Assembly (NCBI RefSeq): GCF_019748715.1
Contig: NZ_JACLBZ010000035.1
Span: forward strand, 1 to 64,000
Length of the DNA: 64,000 nt
Source of the DNA: Sporosarcina aquimarina
GTDB taxonomy: Bacteria > Bacillota > Bacilli > Bacillales_A > Planococcaceae
Direction of reading: 5' to 3'
The position numbers and the translations under genes are program-made. Within the stretch, counting starts at the first letter, position 1, and each line of letters starts with the position of its first letter. The notes beneath the pieces are model-generated. The model saw nothing but the letters and a program-made list of their open reading frames with translations. It was not told the origin of the DNA and searched no databases. Positions 54,651 to 63,281 of the stretch are shown here, one piece after another.

Positions 54651-55850
54651 TTATATACGTTCGAGGATAAGCGCCGTCCCCACACCACCGCCGCCGCTAA
54701 TGGCAACCAGTCCACGTTTTTTTTCGGTTCTTTCCAATTCGTCTAAAATCGTAGCAATCAACATGCCACCCGTACCCCCAAGTGCATGGCCCATTGAGAT
54801 AGCGCCGCCATTGACATTTACCTTTGAAGGATCGATTTTTTCATCTTGGATAAATTTTAAGACCGTCGCTGCAAACGCCTCATTATACTCAATTAAATCG
54901 ATATCATTAAAATTCAAATTGGTCTGATCAAGCACTTTTTTGCAGGCTGCTTGACCGCCTGTCAGCAAATACGGACTAGCCGAAGTATTTGCGATGCCAA
55001 GAATTTTTGCACGCGGCTTCACGTTCAATGCCTTTGCAGATTGTTTATTACCGATGACTACTAACGACGCCCCATCCGCTAACGAAGGAGAATTTCCCGG
55101 ATGATGCAGATGCTCAATTTTCCCGAGAGTAGGAAATGCCTCGTAAATTTTATCCTCCGCTTCACCTACCCCATATTTAATGAAGGAAGGCGTGAGTGCA
55201 GCCAAACTTTCTACTGTGCTGTTTTCTCGAATTAATTCATCTTTGTCGAGTAAAAGATTACGATTCTCATCATAAATCGGAATGATCGACGAGGCTAAAT
55301 AACCGTTGTCTCTGGCATATGCTGCACGTTTTTGGGATTCCACTGCATATTCGTCCAATTCCCTTCTTGAAAACCCTTCTAACGCCGCGATAACGTCAGC
55401 GGAAACACCCATTTGTACGAATCCAGTTTTTTTACTGACCTCCCGATCTGCATACCATGCACCTTTATCGGAAAACATGGGTACCCGGGAAACGGACTCC
55501 ACACCTCCTGCCAACACAACATTTTCAAATCCCACCTGTACTTTTGCGGCTGCTAAACCGACAGCATCTAAACCTGATGCACAAAAGCGGTTAATTGTTA
55601 CACCACTCACTGTTTCCGGGAGCCCTGCATAGATTGCAGCGATTTTGGCCAAATTCCCTCCTTGATCTTTTACCTGTGTCACACATCCGAGAACAAAATC
55701 CTCAATCAACGCTTTATTGAATGAATGTCGTTCCTCCAGTGCATGTAACAAAGCGGAAATAAGCTGTATTGGCTGGACAGATGCTAAAGAACCGGATACT
55801 TTACCTGCTCCTCTGGGTGTGCGGATTGCTTCATAAATGTATGCATCCAT
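54651..55850 (-). CDS. Thiolase-family acyltransferase with Ser at the second Cys site
   Basis: A 399-residue thiolase. The acyl-accepting Cys is present (NRFCASGLDAVG, near residue 86), as are NEAFAA near 328 and the His motif GHALGGTGG near 358. At the C-terminal CxG motif, where the second catalytic Cys should be, the sequence reads ISGGGGVG (near 387), so Ser replaces Cys. It is last in the operon NMO-oxygenase-ligase-thiolase. A beta-ketoacyl-CoA cleaving role in degradation is likely from context; altered chemistry is possible. Confidence 0.9.
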   Translation of the reverse strand: MDAYIYEAIRTPRGAGKVSGSLASVQPIQLISALLHALEERHSFNKALIEDFVLGCVTQVKDQGGNLAKIAAIYAGLPETVSGVTINRFCASGLDAVGLAAAKVQVGFENVVLAGGVESVSRVPMFSDKGAWYADREVSKKTGFVQMGVSADVIAALEGFSRRELDEYAVESQKRAAYARDNGYLASSIIPIYDENRNLLLDKDELIRENSTVESLAALTPSFIKYGVGEAEDKIYEAFPTLGKIEHLHHPGNSPSLADGASLVVIGNKQSAKALNVKPRAKILGIANTSASPYLLTGGQAACKKVLDQTNLNFNDIDLIEYNEAFAATVLKFIQDEKIDPSKVNVNGGAISMGHALGGTGGMLIATILDELERTEKKRGLVAISGGGGVGTALILERI

Positions 55851-55875
55851 GATACCTTCTCACTCCTTTTACCGG

Positions 55876-57609
55876 TCATACCTCTAATTTTACGTCTTCT
55901 GGTGAATTTAGGACCTGCTGTTTCAAATGATACTTCAGTATTTTGCCGACAGGATTACGAGGCAGCTCGTCGAGAAAGTACACGTATTCAGGTATTTTAT
56001 ATATCGCATAATCATGATCTTTGAAGTACTGTATTATTTCTTCTATTGTCAGCAAACTACCAGGATCTTTTAAAACGATACAAGCGCAGGCTTTTTCACC
56101 CATACGTTTATCAGGAAGACCGACAATCGAAACTTCCGCCACCTTGGGATGTGTTTGAAGTAAATATTCTACTTCTGCAGGGCTGATATTGACACCGCCA
56201 CGGATGATGATTTCCTTTGTTCTGCCGACAAAGCGATAAAATTTCTGCTCTCCTTCTTTTTCAATGATTTCAAATAGATCACCTGTGCGGAAGTAACCTT
56301 CTTCATCAAAAAATTCATTTTGGGCATCTTCTTGTCCCCAATAGCCTGGAAATACGCTGGCCCCTTTAATACGCATTTCACCAGGTATACCACTTTCCGT
56401 TATGACGGATCCAGTTTTCACATCTACCAGCTTGCTTTCGAAGTAATGAGCAATTCTGGTCGTCCATTCCAGCCCTTTTACTCCTAGACGCGGAAAGTAA
56501 TTGGCACGCTGTTCCGGATCGGGAATATCACGCGGATCACTTATAAATGTCGCCCCTTCATTTGAACCGAAATAATTAATGATGGAGATATCAAATTTAT
56601 CTTGCCACCCTTTTACCATCCAGGGAGATAGCGGAGTAGAACCGGATCCGATTGCCCGCAGCGATGAAAAGTCTGCATTTTTTAGGATTCCTTCATTATT
56701 CAGCATTGCATTCAGCAAAGCCGGCGGGGCCAATGTATAGGTAGCACGGGCTGAAGCAATTTGGCGCAAAAATGTCGGAAGATCGAAAGGATGGTGCATG
56801 ATCAAAGTGCAGTTTGTAAGTAACCAAGGGACGAACATACCCGCAATCCCTGCCATGTTAACCATCGGGAATGTATTCAGTAAAACCTCTTCTTCTGTAA
56901 ATGCTGCCGCATCGACAGACGCATACGAAGAGATGATCCACTCATTATGTGTACGCGGGACGCCTTTAGGTGTTCCTTCAGTCCCGGATGTCCAGCAAAT
57001 TGTAAACACATCATTCGCTGTGTTTTTTGTAGCAGTACAGATTTCTTCTGCTTTTTGACGATCTTTTTCAGACATGTTGAGATTATTTAAAGAGATTACA
57101 CCTTCCGGCACATTGTCTCCCCAAGCAAAAATATGTTCCAATGAAGAAACTTCTGGTTTTACCTCTACAAAGTCCTGGGCGGCATGATGCTTTAAAATAT
57201 TCGTCATAGTAATTATGGCTTTTGCTTCTGTAAAATTTAAAAGTGTTCTGTATTCATGTTTCCTATACTGAACAGGAAAGGGTGTCGCGATGGCACCGAT
57301 TCGAAGGATTGCTAAATATGTCAGGAGCATTTCAACCGTGTTTGGCAGCTGAATTCCAATAATGTCGTCTTTTCGAATACCGTTCTTCAGCAAGTAAATC
57401 GATAGGGTTTCAACTCGTTCCAACAATTCTTCATACGTGTACTGCTGCGGAACTCCTGAGCAGATGGCTTCCCTATTTAATGGATCGGCTGCGGCTAGGG
57501 ATTCCGGTTTGTTTTTGACGTTCCTCAAAAATAATTCATATAATGTTTCCGTTCCCCAAAATCCTTTTGCTGTATACTCATCAATCTTTTTTTGATCTGC
57601 CAATATCAT
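55876..57609 (-). CDS. AMP-forming acyl-CoA ligase
   Basis: A 577-residue ANL-superfamily enzyme that activates a carboxylic acid to its CoA ester. The core motifs are there: TSGTEGTPKGV near residue 210, YFGSNEGATF near 340, TGDLFE near 440, RGGVNISPAEVE near 465 and the catalytic Lys in RNPVGKILK near 560. GAGGGGG is seven bases before the ATG. It lies between a carotenoid-type oxygenase and a thiolase, so it may activate an acid derived from the cleavage product. The acid is unknown; aryl or branched acids are more likely than fatty acids given the neighbours. Confidence 0.92.
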   Translation of the reverse strand: MILADQKKIDEYTAKGFWGTETLYELFLRNVKNKPESLAAADPLNREAICSGVPQQYTYEELLERVETLSIYLLKNGIRKDDIIGIQLPNTVEMLLTYLAILRIGAIATPFPVQYRKHEYRTLLNFTEAKAIITMTNILKHHAAQDFVEVKPEVSSLEHIFAWGDNVPEGVISLNNLNMSEKDRQKAEEICTATKNTANDVFTICWTSGTEGTPKGVPRTHNEWIISSYASVDAAAFTEEEVLLNTFPMVNMAGIAGMFVPWLLTNCTLIMHHPFDLPTFLRQIASARATYTLAPPALLNAMLNNEGILKNADFSSLRAIGSGSTPLSPWMVKGWQDKFDISIINYFGSNEGATFISDPRDIPDPEQRANYFPRLGVKGLEWTTRIAHYFESKLVDVKTGSVITESGIPGEMRIKGASVFPGYWGQEDAQNEFFDEEGYFRTGDLFEIIEKEGEQKFYRFVGRTKEIIIRGGVNISPAEVEYLLQTHPKVAEVSIVGLPDKRMGEKACACIVLKDPGSLLTIEEIIQYFKDHDYAIYKIPEYVYFLDELPRNPVGKILKYHLKQQVLNSPEDVKLEV

Positions 57610-57656
57610 ATTCCCGCCCCCTCATTTTTAAAAGCTTGATGCATTCATTGTACGGT

Positions 57657-59087
57657 TTACGCTTCGGAACCGAAGAAATTCTCCCCTGAAATCCAAGTCG
57701 CATGGAAACCCATCGGCACACGGTGCGGCAGTGCAATTCTGGCAACCGGACCCAAATCAAACTGCTGAGCATCTAAAATTACCAGCTCGGATTTATTCGT
57801 AACCTCATTATGTGTATAACAAACCACATAGCCTTCATCCTCCGACTGGGCCTGTTTCTTAGGCGCAAACGCAGCTTCGGAACCAAAAAAATGCTCATCA
57901 AACAGATACTTTTGGGATTGGCCGGTCCATGTGTCGTACTTCACTAATCCCGTAAATTTTAATGTATGGGAAGAATCGATATGCACGTTGTAAGAATAAC
58001 GACCTTTGCGCCCCATATAGTGCAGATTGATGGCAGGGAATTCCGTATTCAAATCATCCAATTCGCCTTCTTTTACAGCACCTGTCTTGAGATTTAAGCG
58101 CCAGTAATGGAGCTTTGCATTCAATTGTAAGAACTGCATCATTCTTTCAATGTCACTCTCAGTAGAGCGTTTGGGCGGCTCAGGCTGATCAACACGACAG
58201 CCGACAAGTACAATTTCATCGCCATCTTCCCATGCGTTGATAGAATGGTAGATATAGCAAGGATCTGCCTCAAACCAGCGAATTTCATTGGAATTCCCAT
58301 GACGTGGAATCACACCGAAACGGCTTGGGATATTCTGATGAAATTCCACTTTATAGCGCCCCTTTTTCAATGCTTCCGTATTCGCAAAGAGTGGCAAATC
58401 CATTAGAATTGAATACTTCTCAGTTATCCACATATCGTGCGGGTTACGCGGACCAGGTAAATCGATTGGTACGCTATGCACATCCTTTCCGTCTGCCGAA
58501 ACCACTCCGTACATCATATAAGGATATGAATTTCCATAATCGAAGAAAATGAATTCTCCTGTATTCTCATCTACTTTGGAATGTGCGGAAACATGTACTT
58601 TTAATTGGTCATTAAAGTTTTCCACACCTATCGTTTCCAGCGTTTTTGCATCTATTCGATAAGGTTCCCCCGACTTATACCAAAGACTTAAGAGATTATT
58701 ATTGTGGTAGACAACATCTGTATTGGATGTGTTTTTCAATGGTTCAAATTTGGGATTTCCCGCTATATTATCTCTGAGACCAACCCATTCAGATTGCTTT
58801 GTTTTGTCTTCATACTCATAGCCTTTTGTATGAACATATCGGTTTCTGTAACTGACTTTCCCATCTTTAAAATAGACTGCGTGCAGCATACCGTCTCCGT
58901 CAAACCAATGATGACGGCCTGTTGGTTCATACTTTGGATTCGGACCGTTGCGAACATACACACCGCTGAAATCAGAAGGAATTTCTCCTTCAATGACCGG
59001 CAGTTCTTCGACGAAAAGCTCTTCTTCTGTAGGTGAATATAAAGGATCTTGTAAATAGGGATTTATTTCAGTTTGCATTTTAGTCAT
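57657..59087 (-). CDS. Carotenoid/stilbene-cleaving oxygenase (RPE65 family)
   Basis: A 476-residue non-haem iron dioxygenase. The four iron-ligand His are visible in order: VSAHSK, NPHDMWIT, IYHSINAW and GFHATW near the C-terminus. VYVRNGPNPKYEPTG and HHWFDGDGMLHA mark the N-terminus. Family members cleave a double bond in carotenoids, apocarotenoids or lignostilbenes to give two carbonyl products. The ATG at 59087 overlaps the upstream stop (ATGA), with AAGGAGG seven bases before. In Bacillales such genes are not usually inside acyl-CoA catabolic operons. Confidence 0.92.
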   Translation of the reverse strand: MTKMQTEINPYLQDPLYSPTEEELFVEELPVIEGEIPSDFSGVYVRNGPNPKYEPTGRHHWFDGDGMLHAVYFKDGKVSYRNRYVHTKGYEYEDKTKQSEWVGLRDNIAGNPKFEPLKNTSNTDVVYHNNNLLSLWYKSGEPYRIDAKTLETIGVENFNDQLKVHVSAHSKVDENTGEFIFFDYGNSYPYMMYGVVSADGKDVHSVPIDLPGPRNPHDMWITEKYSILMDLPLFANTEALKKGRYKVEFHQNIPSRFGVIPRHGNSNEIRWFEADPCYIYHSINAWEDGDEIVLVGCRVDQPEPPKRSTESDIERMMQFLQLNAKLHYWRLNLKTGAVKEGELDDLNTEFPAINLHYMGRKGRYSYNVHIDSSHTLKFTGLVKYDTWTGQSQKYLFDEHFFGSEAAFAPKKQAQSEDEGYVVCYTHNEVTNKSELVILDAQQFDLGPVARIALPHRVPMGFHATWISGENFFGSEA

Positions 59088-60079
59088 TTGATTTCCTCCT
59101 TGTGCATGTTCCAATAGTTTATTTGACTTAAACGCATTTGCGCTTTTTCATATTGTTCTACAAGCCCCGAAATAATGTCTGCAGCCGGTTGAATGTTTGT
59201 TACCGATTCTACGCCGTGTCCTGCTGACCAAATATTTTTCCATGCTTTTGTACCGGCTTGAGGATCACTGAAATTAATCGTCGTTTTCGGCTTTAACTTT
59301 TTCGGATCGAGTCCCGCTTTTTCAATACTGGGACGAAGCATATTTGCATGAACGCCTGTAAATGCATCCGTCATGACGATATCATCGAATTCCGCATCTA
59401 CGACCATTTCTTTATATTCCACTTGCGCCATACTTTCTGATGTGGAAATGAATGAGGTTCCCATATAAGCTAAATCTGCACCAAGTGATTGGGCAGCAAG
59501 AATTCCGTTTCCTGTAGAAATCCCGCCCGCCAATATAATTAGGCCATCAAAGAATTGCCGAACCGCTTCCACGAATGCAAAGCTGTTCATATTCCCTGTA
59601 TGTCCTCCAGCGCCCGAACTCACGAGGATCAGCCCATCAACCCCTGTCCGAGCAGACTTTTTGGCAAATTTTACCGAATTCACGTCAGCAAATACAAGCC
59701 CGCCATAACTATGCACAGCTTCAATGACTGTAGTTGGACTGCCTAACGCCGTAATCACGATTTTCGGCTGATAGCGTAAAATCAATTCCACTTCTTCCTT
59801 CAGGCGACTATACGTACGATGGGTAACCATATTAAGTGCCCAAGGAGCCGTTTTTTGACCTGACTTTGCATGCTCTTCTAATGAAGTGGTAATTTGAATC
59901 ATCCACTCTTCTAATTGTTCAATCGTTCTGGCGTTCGGTGCAGGAAAAGAACCAATGACCCCATTCCTGCAACATGCCGTGACTAGCTCGGGATTAGATA
60001 CTAGAAACATTGGTGCCGCGATGACTGGCAATACCATTTGGTCTGATAGTGCTTTCAACACATCTTCTTTTTTCCCCAT
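59084..60079 (-). CDS. Nitronate monooxygenase-like flavoprotein
   Basis: A 331-residue FMN-dependent TIM-barrel of the 2-nitropropane dioxygenase/FabK group. Landmarks are VIAAPMFLVSNPELV near residue 19, the catalytic His loop SSGAGGHTG near 158 and the phosphate loop AGGISTGNGILAA near 185. TTGGAGGGG lies before the ATG. It is first in the minus-strand operon behind a sigma-54 promoter. Beyond nitronate oxidation, relatives act as enoyl reductases or decarboxylating oxygenases, so the substrate is open. Confidence 0.88.
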   Translation of the reverse strand: MGKKEDVLKALSDQMVLPVIAAPMFLVSNPELVTACCRNGVIGSFPAPNARTIEQLEEWMIQITTSLEEHAKSGQKTAPWALNMVTHRTYSRLKEEVELILRYQPKIVITALGSPTTVIEAVHSYGGLVFADVNSVKFAKKSARTGVDGLILVSSGAGGHTGNMNSFAFVEAVRQFFDGLIILAGGISTGNGILAAQSLGADLAYMGTSFISTSESMAQVEYKEMVVDAEFDDIVMTDAFTGVHANMLRPSIEKAGLDPKKLKPKTTINFSDPQAGTKAWKNIWSAGHGVESVTNIQPAADIISGLVEQYEKAQMRLSQINYWNMHKEEIK

Positions 60080-60141
60080 TTATATCCCCTCCAAATAAAG
60101 ACTCTTTCGAAATTACACTTTCACTAGTGTGCCAGTCTATA

Positions 60142-60159
60142 TTGCAAGTATCATGCCAA
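60142..60159 (-). promoter_or_regulatory. Sigma-54 promoter of the oxygenase operon
   Basis: TTGGCATGATACTTGCAA matches the -24/-12 consensus TGGCACG-N4-TTGCW, with GG and GC exactly ten bases apart. It predicts a transcript start near 60132, about 53 bases before the first gene. Confidence 0.85.
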
Positions 60160-60186
60160 TTAAAACGATGTATCAGAATCACTGTT

Positions 60187-60292
60187 AGCAAGGATATTCG
60201 ATTCCAAAAGTAATCAAAAGACATAAAAGTGAGTAGGATAGTAATCAGAAAATTAAGCCATTCCCATATTTCCCGCGCCAAGCAAGGATATT
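60187..60292. promoter_or_regulatory. 12-bp direct repeat between the two sigma-54 promoters
   Basis: AGCAAGGATATT occurs at 60187-60198 and again at 60281-60292, 94 bases apart, between the divergent promoters. The second copy runs into ATATTGAATAT, a small palindrome. Candidate binding sites for the activator encoded at 53164-54573. Confidence 0.5.
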
Positions 60293-60297
60293 GAATA

Positions 60298-60314
60298 TGG
60301 TATGAAACTTGCAT
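60298..60314 (+). promoter_or_regulatory. Sigma-54 promoter of the hydrolase operon
   Basis: TGGTATGAAACTTGCAT fits the -24/-12 consensus with GG and GC ten bases apart. It predicts a start near 60324, about 38 bases before the first ATG of the plus-strand operon. Confidence 0.82.
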
Positions 60315-60361
60315 ATGTAGTAGGGGAGGAAGGAATTGAATATAGAAAGGTGGAATTGGAA

Positions 60362-60667
60362 ATGTTATTTTATATTCGTGTCTCCGTGCAGCAAAAAGAA
60401 TTATCAACGGAGGAGTTATGGGCTCTGTGGGAGAAAGAAATTGCCGTCGGGAGTAAAGCACTCCAGGCCGGCAAAATTGTCAGTGCCTATAAAGTGGCAG
60501 GCAGCAAAGAAGTCATTTTAATTTACGATGCAGATTCACACGATGAGTTAGATCGAGTATTCACAGCTCAGCTGCCATTGGCTGATTATATAACAGTAGA
60601 AGAAATGACACCCGTTCGTCCTTATTTAAATTTTGGAGAAGATGTAACAAAACGTTGGAAAAAATAA
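60362..60667 (+). CDS. Muconolactone-isomerase/YciI-like small protein
   Basis: A 101-residue protein with the ferredoxin-like pattern of muconolactone delta-isomerase and YciI proteins (LFYIRVSVQQKELSTEE, then EIAVGSKALQAGKIVSAY and FTAQLPLADYITVEEMTPV). The ATG at 60362 has AAAGGTGG eight bases upstream. An in-frame ATG at 60302 lies inside the sigma-54 promoter and cannot be the start. It is first of three genes in the plus-strand operon, which suggests a ring- or lactone-isomerising step. Confidence 0.78.
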   Translation: MLFYIRVSVQQKELSTEELWALWEKEIAVGSKALQAGKIVSAYKVAGSKEVILIYDADSHDELDRVFTAQLPLADYITVEEMTPVRPYLNFGEDVTKRWKK

Positions 60668-60692
60668 TGATCTAGGAAAAGAGTTGACTGGA

Positions 60693-61637
60693 ATGATAGT
60701 AGAAAAAATCATGTTTAAAAGTGAAGGAATTACTTGCAGCGGGCTTTTATATCGACCGTCGGAAGATGAAAACATCACCTTTCCAGCCGTAGTTATGGCT
60801 CATGGATTTAGTTTAGTTAAAGAGGTTTTTTTACCCGCGTATGCAAAGAGGTTTGCAGAATCAGGATTCGCGGTCCTCGTCTTTGATTATCGGAATTTCG
60901 GTGAAAGTGAAGGAGAAAATCGCCAGCACATGGATCCGATGATGCAAATTGAAGATTATCGTAACGCTATTTCATGGATGGCGTCTCAAAGCTTTGTCGA
61001 TTCTGAACGGATTGGTATTTGGGGAAGCTCCTATAGCGGTGGTCATGTACTACAAGTGGGTGCTATTGATCGCCGTGTAAAAGCAATCGTCTCACAAGTT
61101 CCGACGATTCGCGGTCGTATTGGCATGGAGAAAAAGATGGGTAAGGACAATTTAGCTTCCTATACCCAAAAATTGATGCATTATCGGCAAGCACGATATG
61201 AAGGTGCACCTATTGAATATATTAAAGTCGTCAGTCAAGATGGGCAAAACTGTGCACAAACCCATCCCGAAGCGTACGATTGGTTTACGAATAAAGCAAA
61301 AAAATGTACATCCAATTGGAAAAACCGTCTGACACTTGAATCAATGGAAAAGTACATGGAGTACTTCCCCGCATCCAACGCCGACCTGATTTCGCCTACA
61401 CCGCTATTAATGATAGTAGCCATGGAAGATGGGGTAACACCACCACAACCGGCTATCGATGTGTTTAATGAAAAAATTTCTGAACCGAAACAGTTGGTGA
61501 AACTACCAAAGGGGCACTTTGATTTATATGACGGGGAAACATTCGAACGAGCACAGCGGGAGGCTACACTTTGGTTTACCAAGCATTTAACTAAGGAGGC
61601 AAACAAATGGGTGCAGACTATATCAAGCCAAATTTAG
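60693..61637 (+). CDS. Alpha/beta hydrolase
   Basis: A 314-residue hydrolase of the dienelactone-hydrolase/X-Pro-peptidase type. The nucleophile elbow is GSSYSGG (near residue 114), preceded by the oxyanion region VVMAHGFSLVKE; the acid is in AMEDGVTPP and the His in LPKGHFDLYDG. The ATG at 60693 is preceded by AAGAG with nine bases between; a TTG three codons upstream is possible. It overlaps the thioesterase gene by 31 bases. It may hydrolyse an ester or lactone intermediate. Confidence 0.88.
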   Translation: MIVEKIMFKSEGITCSGLLYRPSEDENITFPAVVMAHGFSLVKEVFLPAYAKRFAESGFAVLVFDYRNFGESEGENRQHMDPMMQIEDYRNAISWMASQSFVDSERIGIWGSSYSGGHVLQVGAIDRRVKAIVSQVPTIRGRIGMEKKMGKDNLASYTQKLMHYRQARYEGAPIEYIKVVSQDGQNCAQTHPEAYDWFTNKAKKCTSNWKNRLTLESMEKYMEYFPASNADLISPTPLLMIVAMEDGVTPPQPAIDVFNEKISEPKQLVKLPKGHFDLYDGETFERAQREATLWFTKHLTKEANKWVQTISSQI

Positions 61638-62059
61638 AAGAATGGTTGGAAACCTTTGGTTATGAAACGTATACAAAAGTCCGTGTGTGTGAAACAGACT
61701 TATATGCACATGTCAATAATACAAGCTATAGTTTGTATTTCGAACAGGGTCGTGCGGATTATCTCGAGCATTTAGGGTTCTACGAAGAAAACTTAATGTT
61801 CGTCGTTGGGGATATTTATTGCCGATTCCACAGTCAAGCGTATGCGCGTGAGGAACTAGTGATTAAAGTACGCACATCCCGCTTCGGCACAAAATCATTT
61901 ACAATAGAAAGCGTCATTCAACGAAAATCAACGGGGGAAGTTATCGCATCGAATTGGACCAATCTCATAATCGTAGATAGTAAAACAAAAAAATCGATAG
62001 TCATTCCTGAATGGGTGAAACAACGAATCCGTGATAACGAAAAAACACCGCAAATTTAG
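61607..62059 (+). CDS. Hotdog-fold acyl-CoA thioesterase (4HBT/YbgC type)
   Basis: A 150-residue single hotdog domain. The catalytic signature ETDLYAHVNNTSYSLYFEQ (near residue 29) is as in 4-hydroxybenzoyl-CoA thioesterases, with the active Asp. AAGGAGG lies before the ATG inside the upstream gene, so translation is coupled. It would release the acid from a CoA ester made in the cluster. A strong terminator follows. Confidence 0.9.
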   Translation: MGADYIKPNLEEWLETFGYETYTKVRVCETDLYAHVNNTSYSLYFEQGRADYLEHLGFYEENLMFVVGDIYCRFHSQAYAREELVIKVRTSRFGTKSFTIESVIQRKSTGEVIASNWTNLIIVDSKTKKSIVIPEWVKQRIRDNEKTPQI

Positions 62060-62095
62060 TATGATCTCTTATCGCTAGAACAACTTTAACAGAAT

Positions 62096-62137
62096 CCACC
62101 ATGCCTCTTTGCAAGGGAGGCATGGTGGTTCTTTTTT
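62096..62137 (+). terminator. Terminator of the hydrolase operon
   Basis: CCACCATGCCTC pairs perfectly with GAGGCATGGTGG around a nine-base loop, followed by a run of six T. Confidence 0.92.
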
Positions 62138-62226
62138 AGGAATAAGCATACAAAACCACATTCATAAGAAAATTTGCCTATCATTGAAGAAGTATTCACA
62201 ATCAAAATTATCTAGCCGAGGGGTAT

Positions 62227-62715
62227 TCATGAGAAAAACACATGCCGCACTTCGATCCCTTCCCCAAGATTCATCACCGCGAATGAATAATAAGGATTCG
62301 TTCGTTTATCCATCAAAGATCCCGGATTAATCAGCAGACACTTCTTAAAATAACGGAGCAAAGGAATGTGGGAATGGCCAAAGATTATGACGTCGACAGG
62401 CTCATCCACAAAAGCATCAAACGCACGCCTGTCCGTTGTTTTTCCGCTTCCATGACCGTGAACGATACCAATTCTAAAACCTTCTAGCGTAATGACCTCT
62501 CTTTCAGGCATCTTCTCCCTGATGTGTTCATCCTCCACATTCCCCTGCACTCCAGTAACGGGGGCATACGCCGATAGGATGTCATAAACCTCCAGCGTCG
62601 ACCAATCACCGGCATGGATAATATGGTCCGCCTGATCCAACTCATTTAGGAATCTCTCAGGAAGCACGCTGCCTTTTTTCGGCATATGGGTATCCGATAA
62701 AATCACCACTTTCAT
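62227..62715 (-). CDS. YfcE/MJ0936-type metallophosphodiesterase
   Basis: A 162-residue calcineurin-like phosphoesterase. All metal motifs are present in order: LSDTHMP, HAGDWS, GNVED, IVHGHG and FGHSH. Such short members cleave phosphodiester or phosphomonoester bonds of small molecules; the natural substrate is unknown. A single gene, convergent with the hydrolase operon. Confidence 0.92.
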   Translation of the reverse strand: MKVVILSDTHMPKKGSVLPERFLNELDQADHIIHAGDWSTLEVYDILSAYAPVTGVQGNVEDEHIREKMPEREVITLEGFRIGIVHGHGSGKTTDRRAFDAFVDEPVDVIIFGHSHIPLLRYFKKCLLINPGSLMDKRTNPYYSFAVMNLGEGIEVRHVFFS

Positions 62716-62829
62716 TTTTTCAGCCTCCTGAACATTAAGTAGTGAACTTCCCGAAGATTATCCGAGCAATGCCTTAATGCTATTGGACACAAAGTCATTT
62801 ACATTTTGGAACTCTCAAGTATTACTATT

Positions 62830-63110
62830 TTAACCACACTTTACTTTATGAATCTATCAATGTCATTTCCAATTCTTCCATTACGCAAATGCTCTTTATG
62901 TCAGACTATCAATAGATATTTGGCGGCTTTATTATTTACGGATTATATTTGTTGTTCGGCGTTATTACTTGCGATTTTCTAGCCAAATTAAAAGGACTTA
63001 CAACTTATGAAAGGTCTGCACATGAAACTGATCTTAAATTGTACCAATCCAATACAGTGCCAATTCATATTATCAGATCCAGCAAGCAAGTAAGAAAGAA
63101 TTCGTTATGA
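62830..63110 (+). pseudogene. Possible decayed membrane-protein gene in a long spacer
   Basis: The spacer 62716-63281 holds no intact gene. On the plus strand a hydrophobic stretch reads FGGFIIYGLYLLFGVI (about 62930-62978) followed by charged codons to a stop near 63108, and an upstream stretch in the same region is separated by a stop. This looks like a remnant of a small membrane protein. I do not recognise it, and the rest of the spacer shows nothing clear. Confidence 0.28.
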
Positions 63111-63281
63111 ATATGGCAGCCCTTTTATTGAAGAAAGTGACAACATATAAATTGAAGGCATGTACATTCGTCTTGGTCAAATAAATAAACAGTCCGTCTA
63201 TATGATTCAAAACCATCACAGACGACTGTTTATCCAACATACGTTAAAAGCGTATAATTATATCATGTTTTTAGTTAGTAG

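Noticed and set aside
60302..60361. Earlier start for the muconolactone-isomerase-like gene
   Set aside because: The ATG at 60302 is inside the -24/-12 promoter, before the expected transcript start; the ATG at 60362 has a good ribosome binding site.
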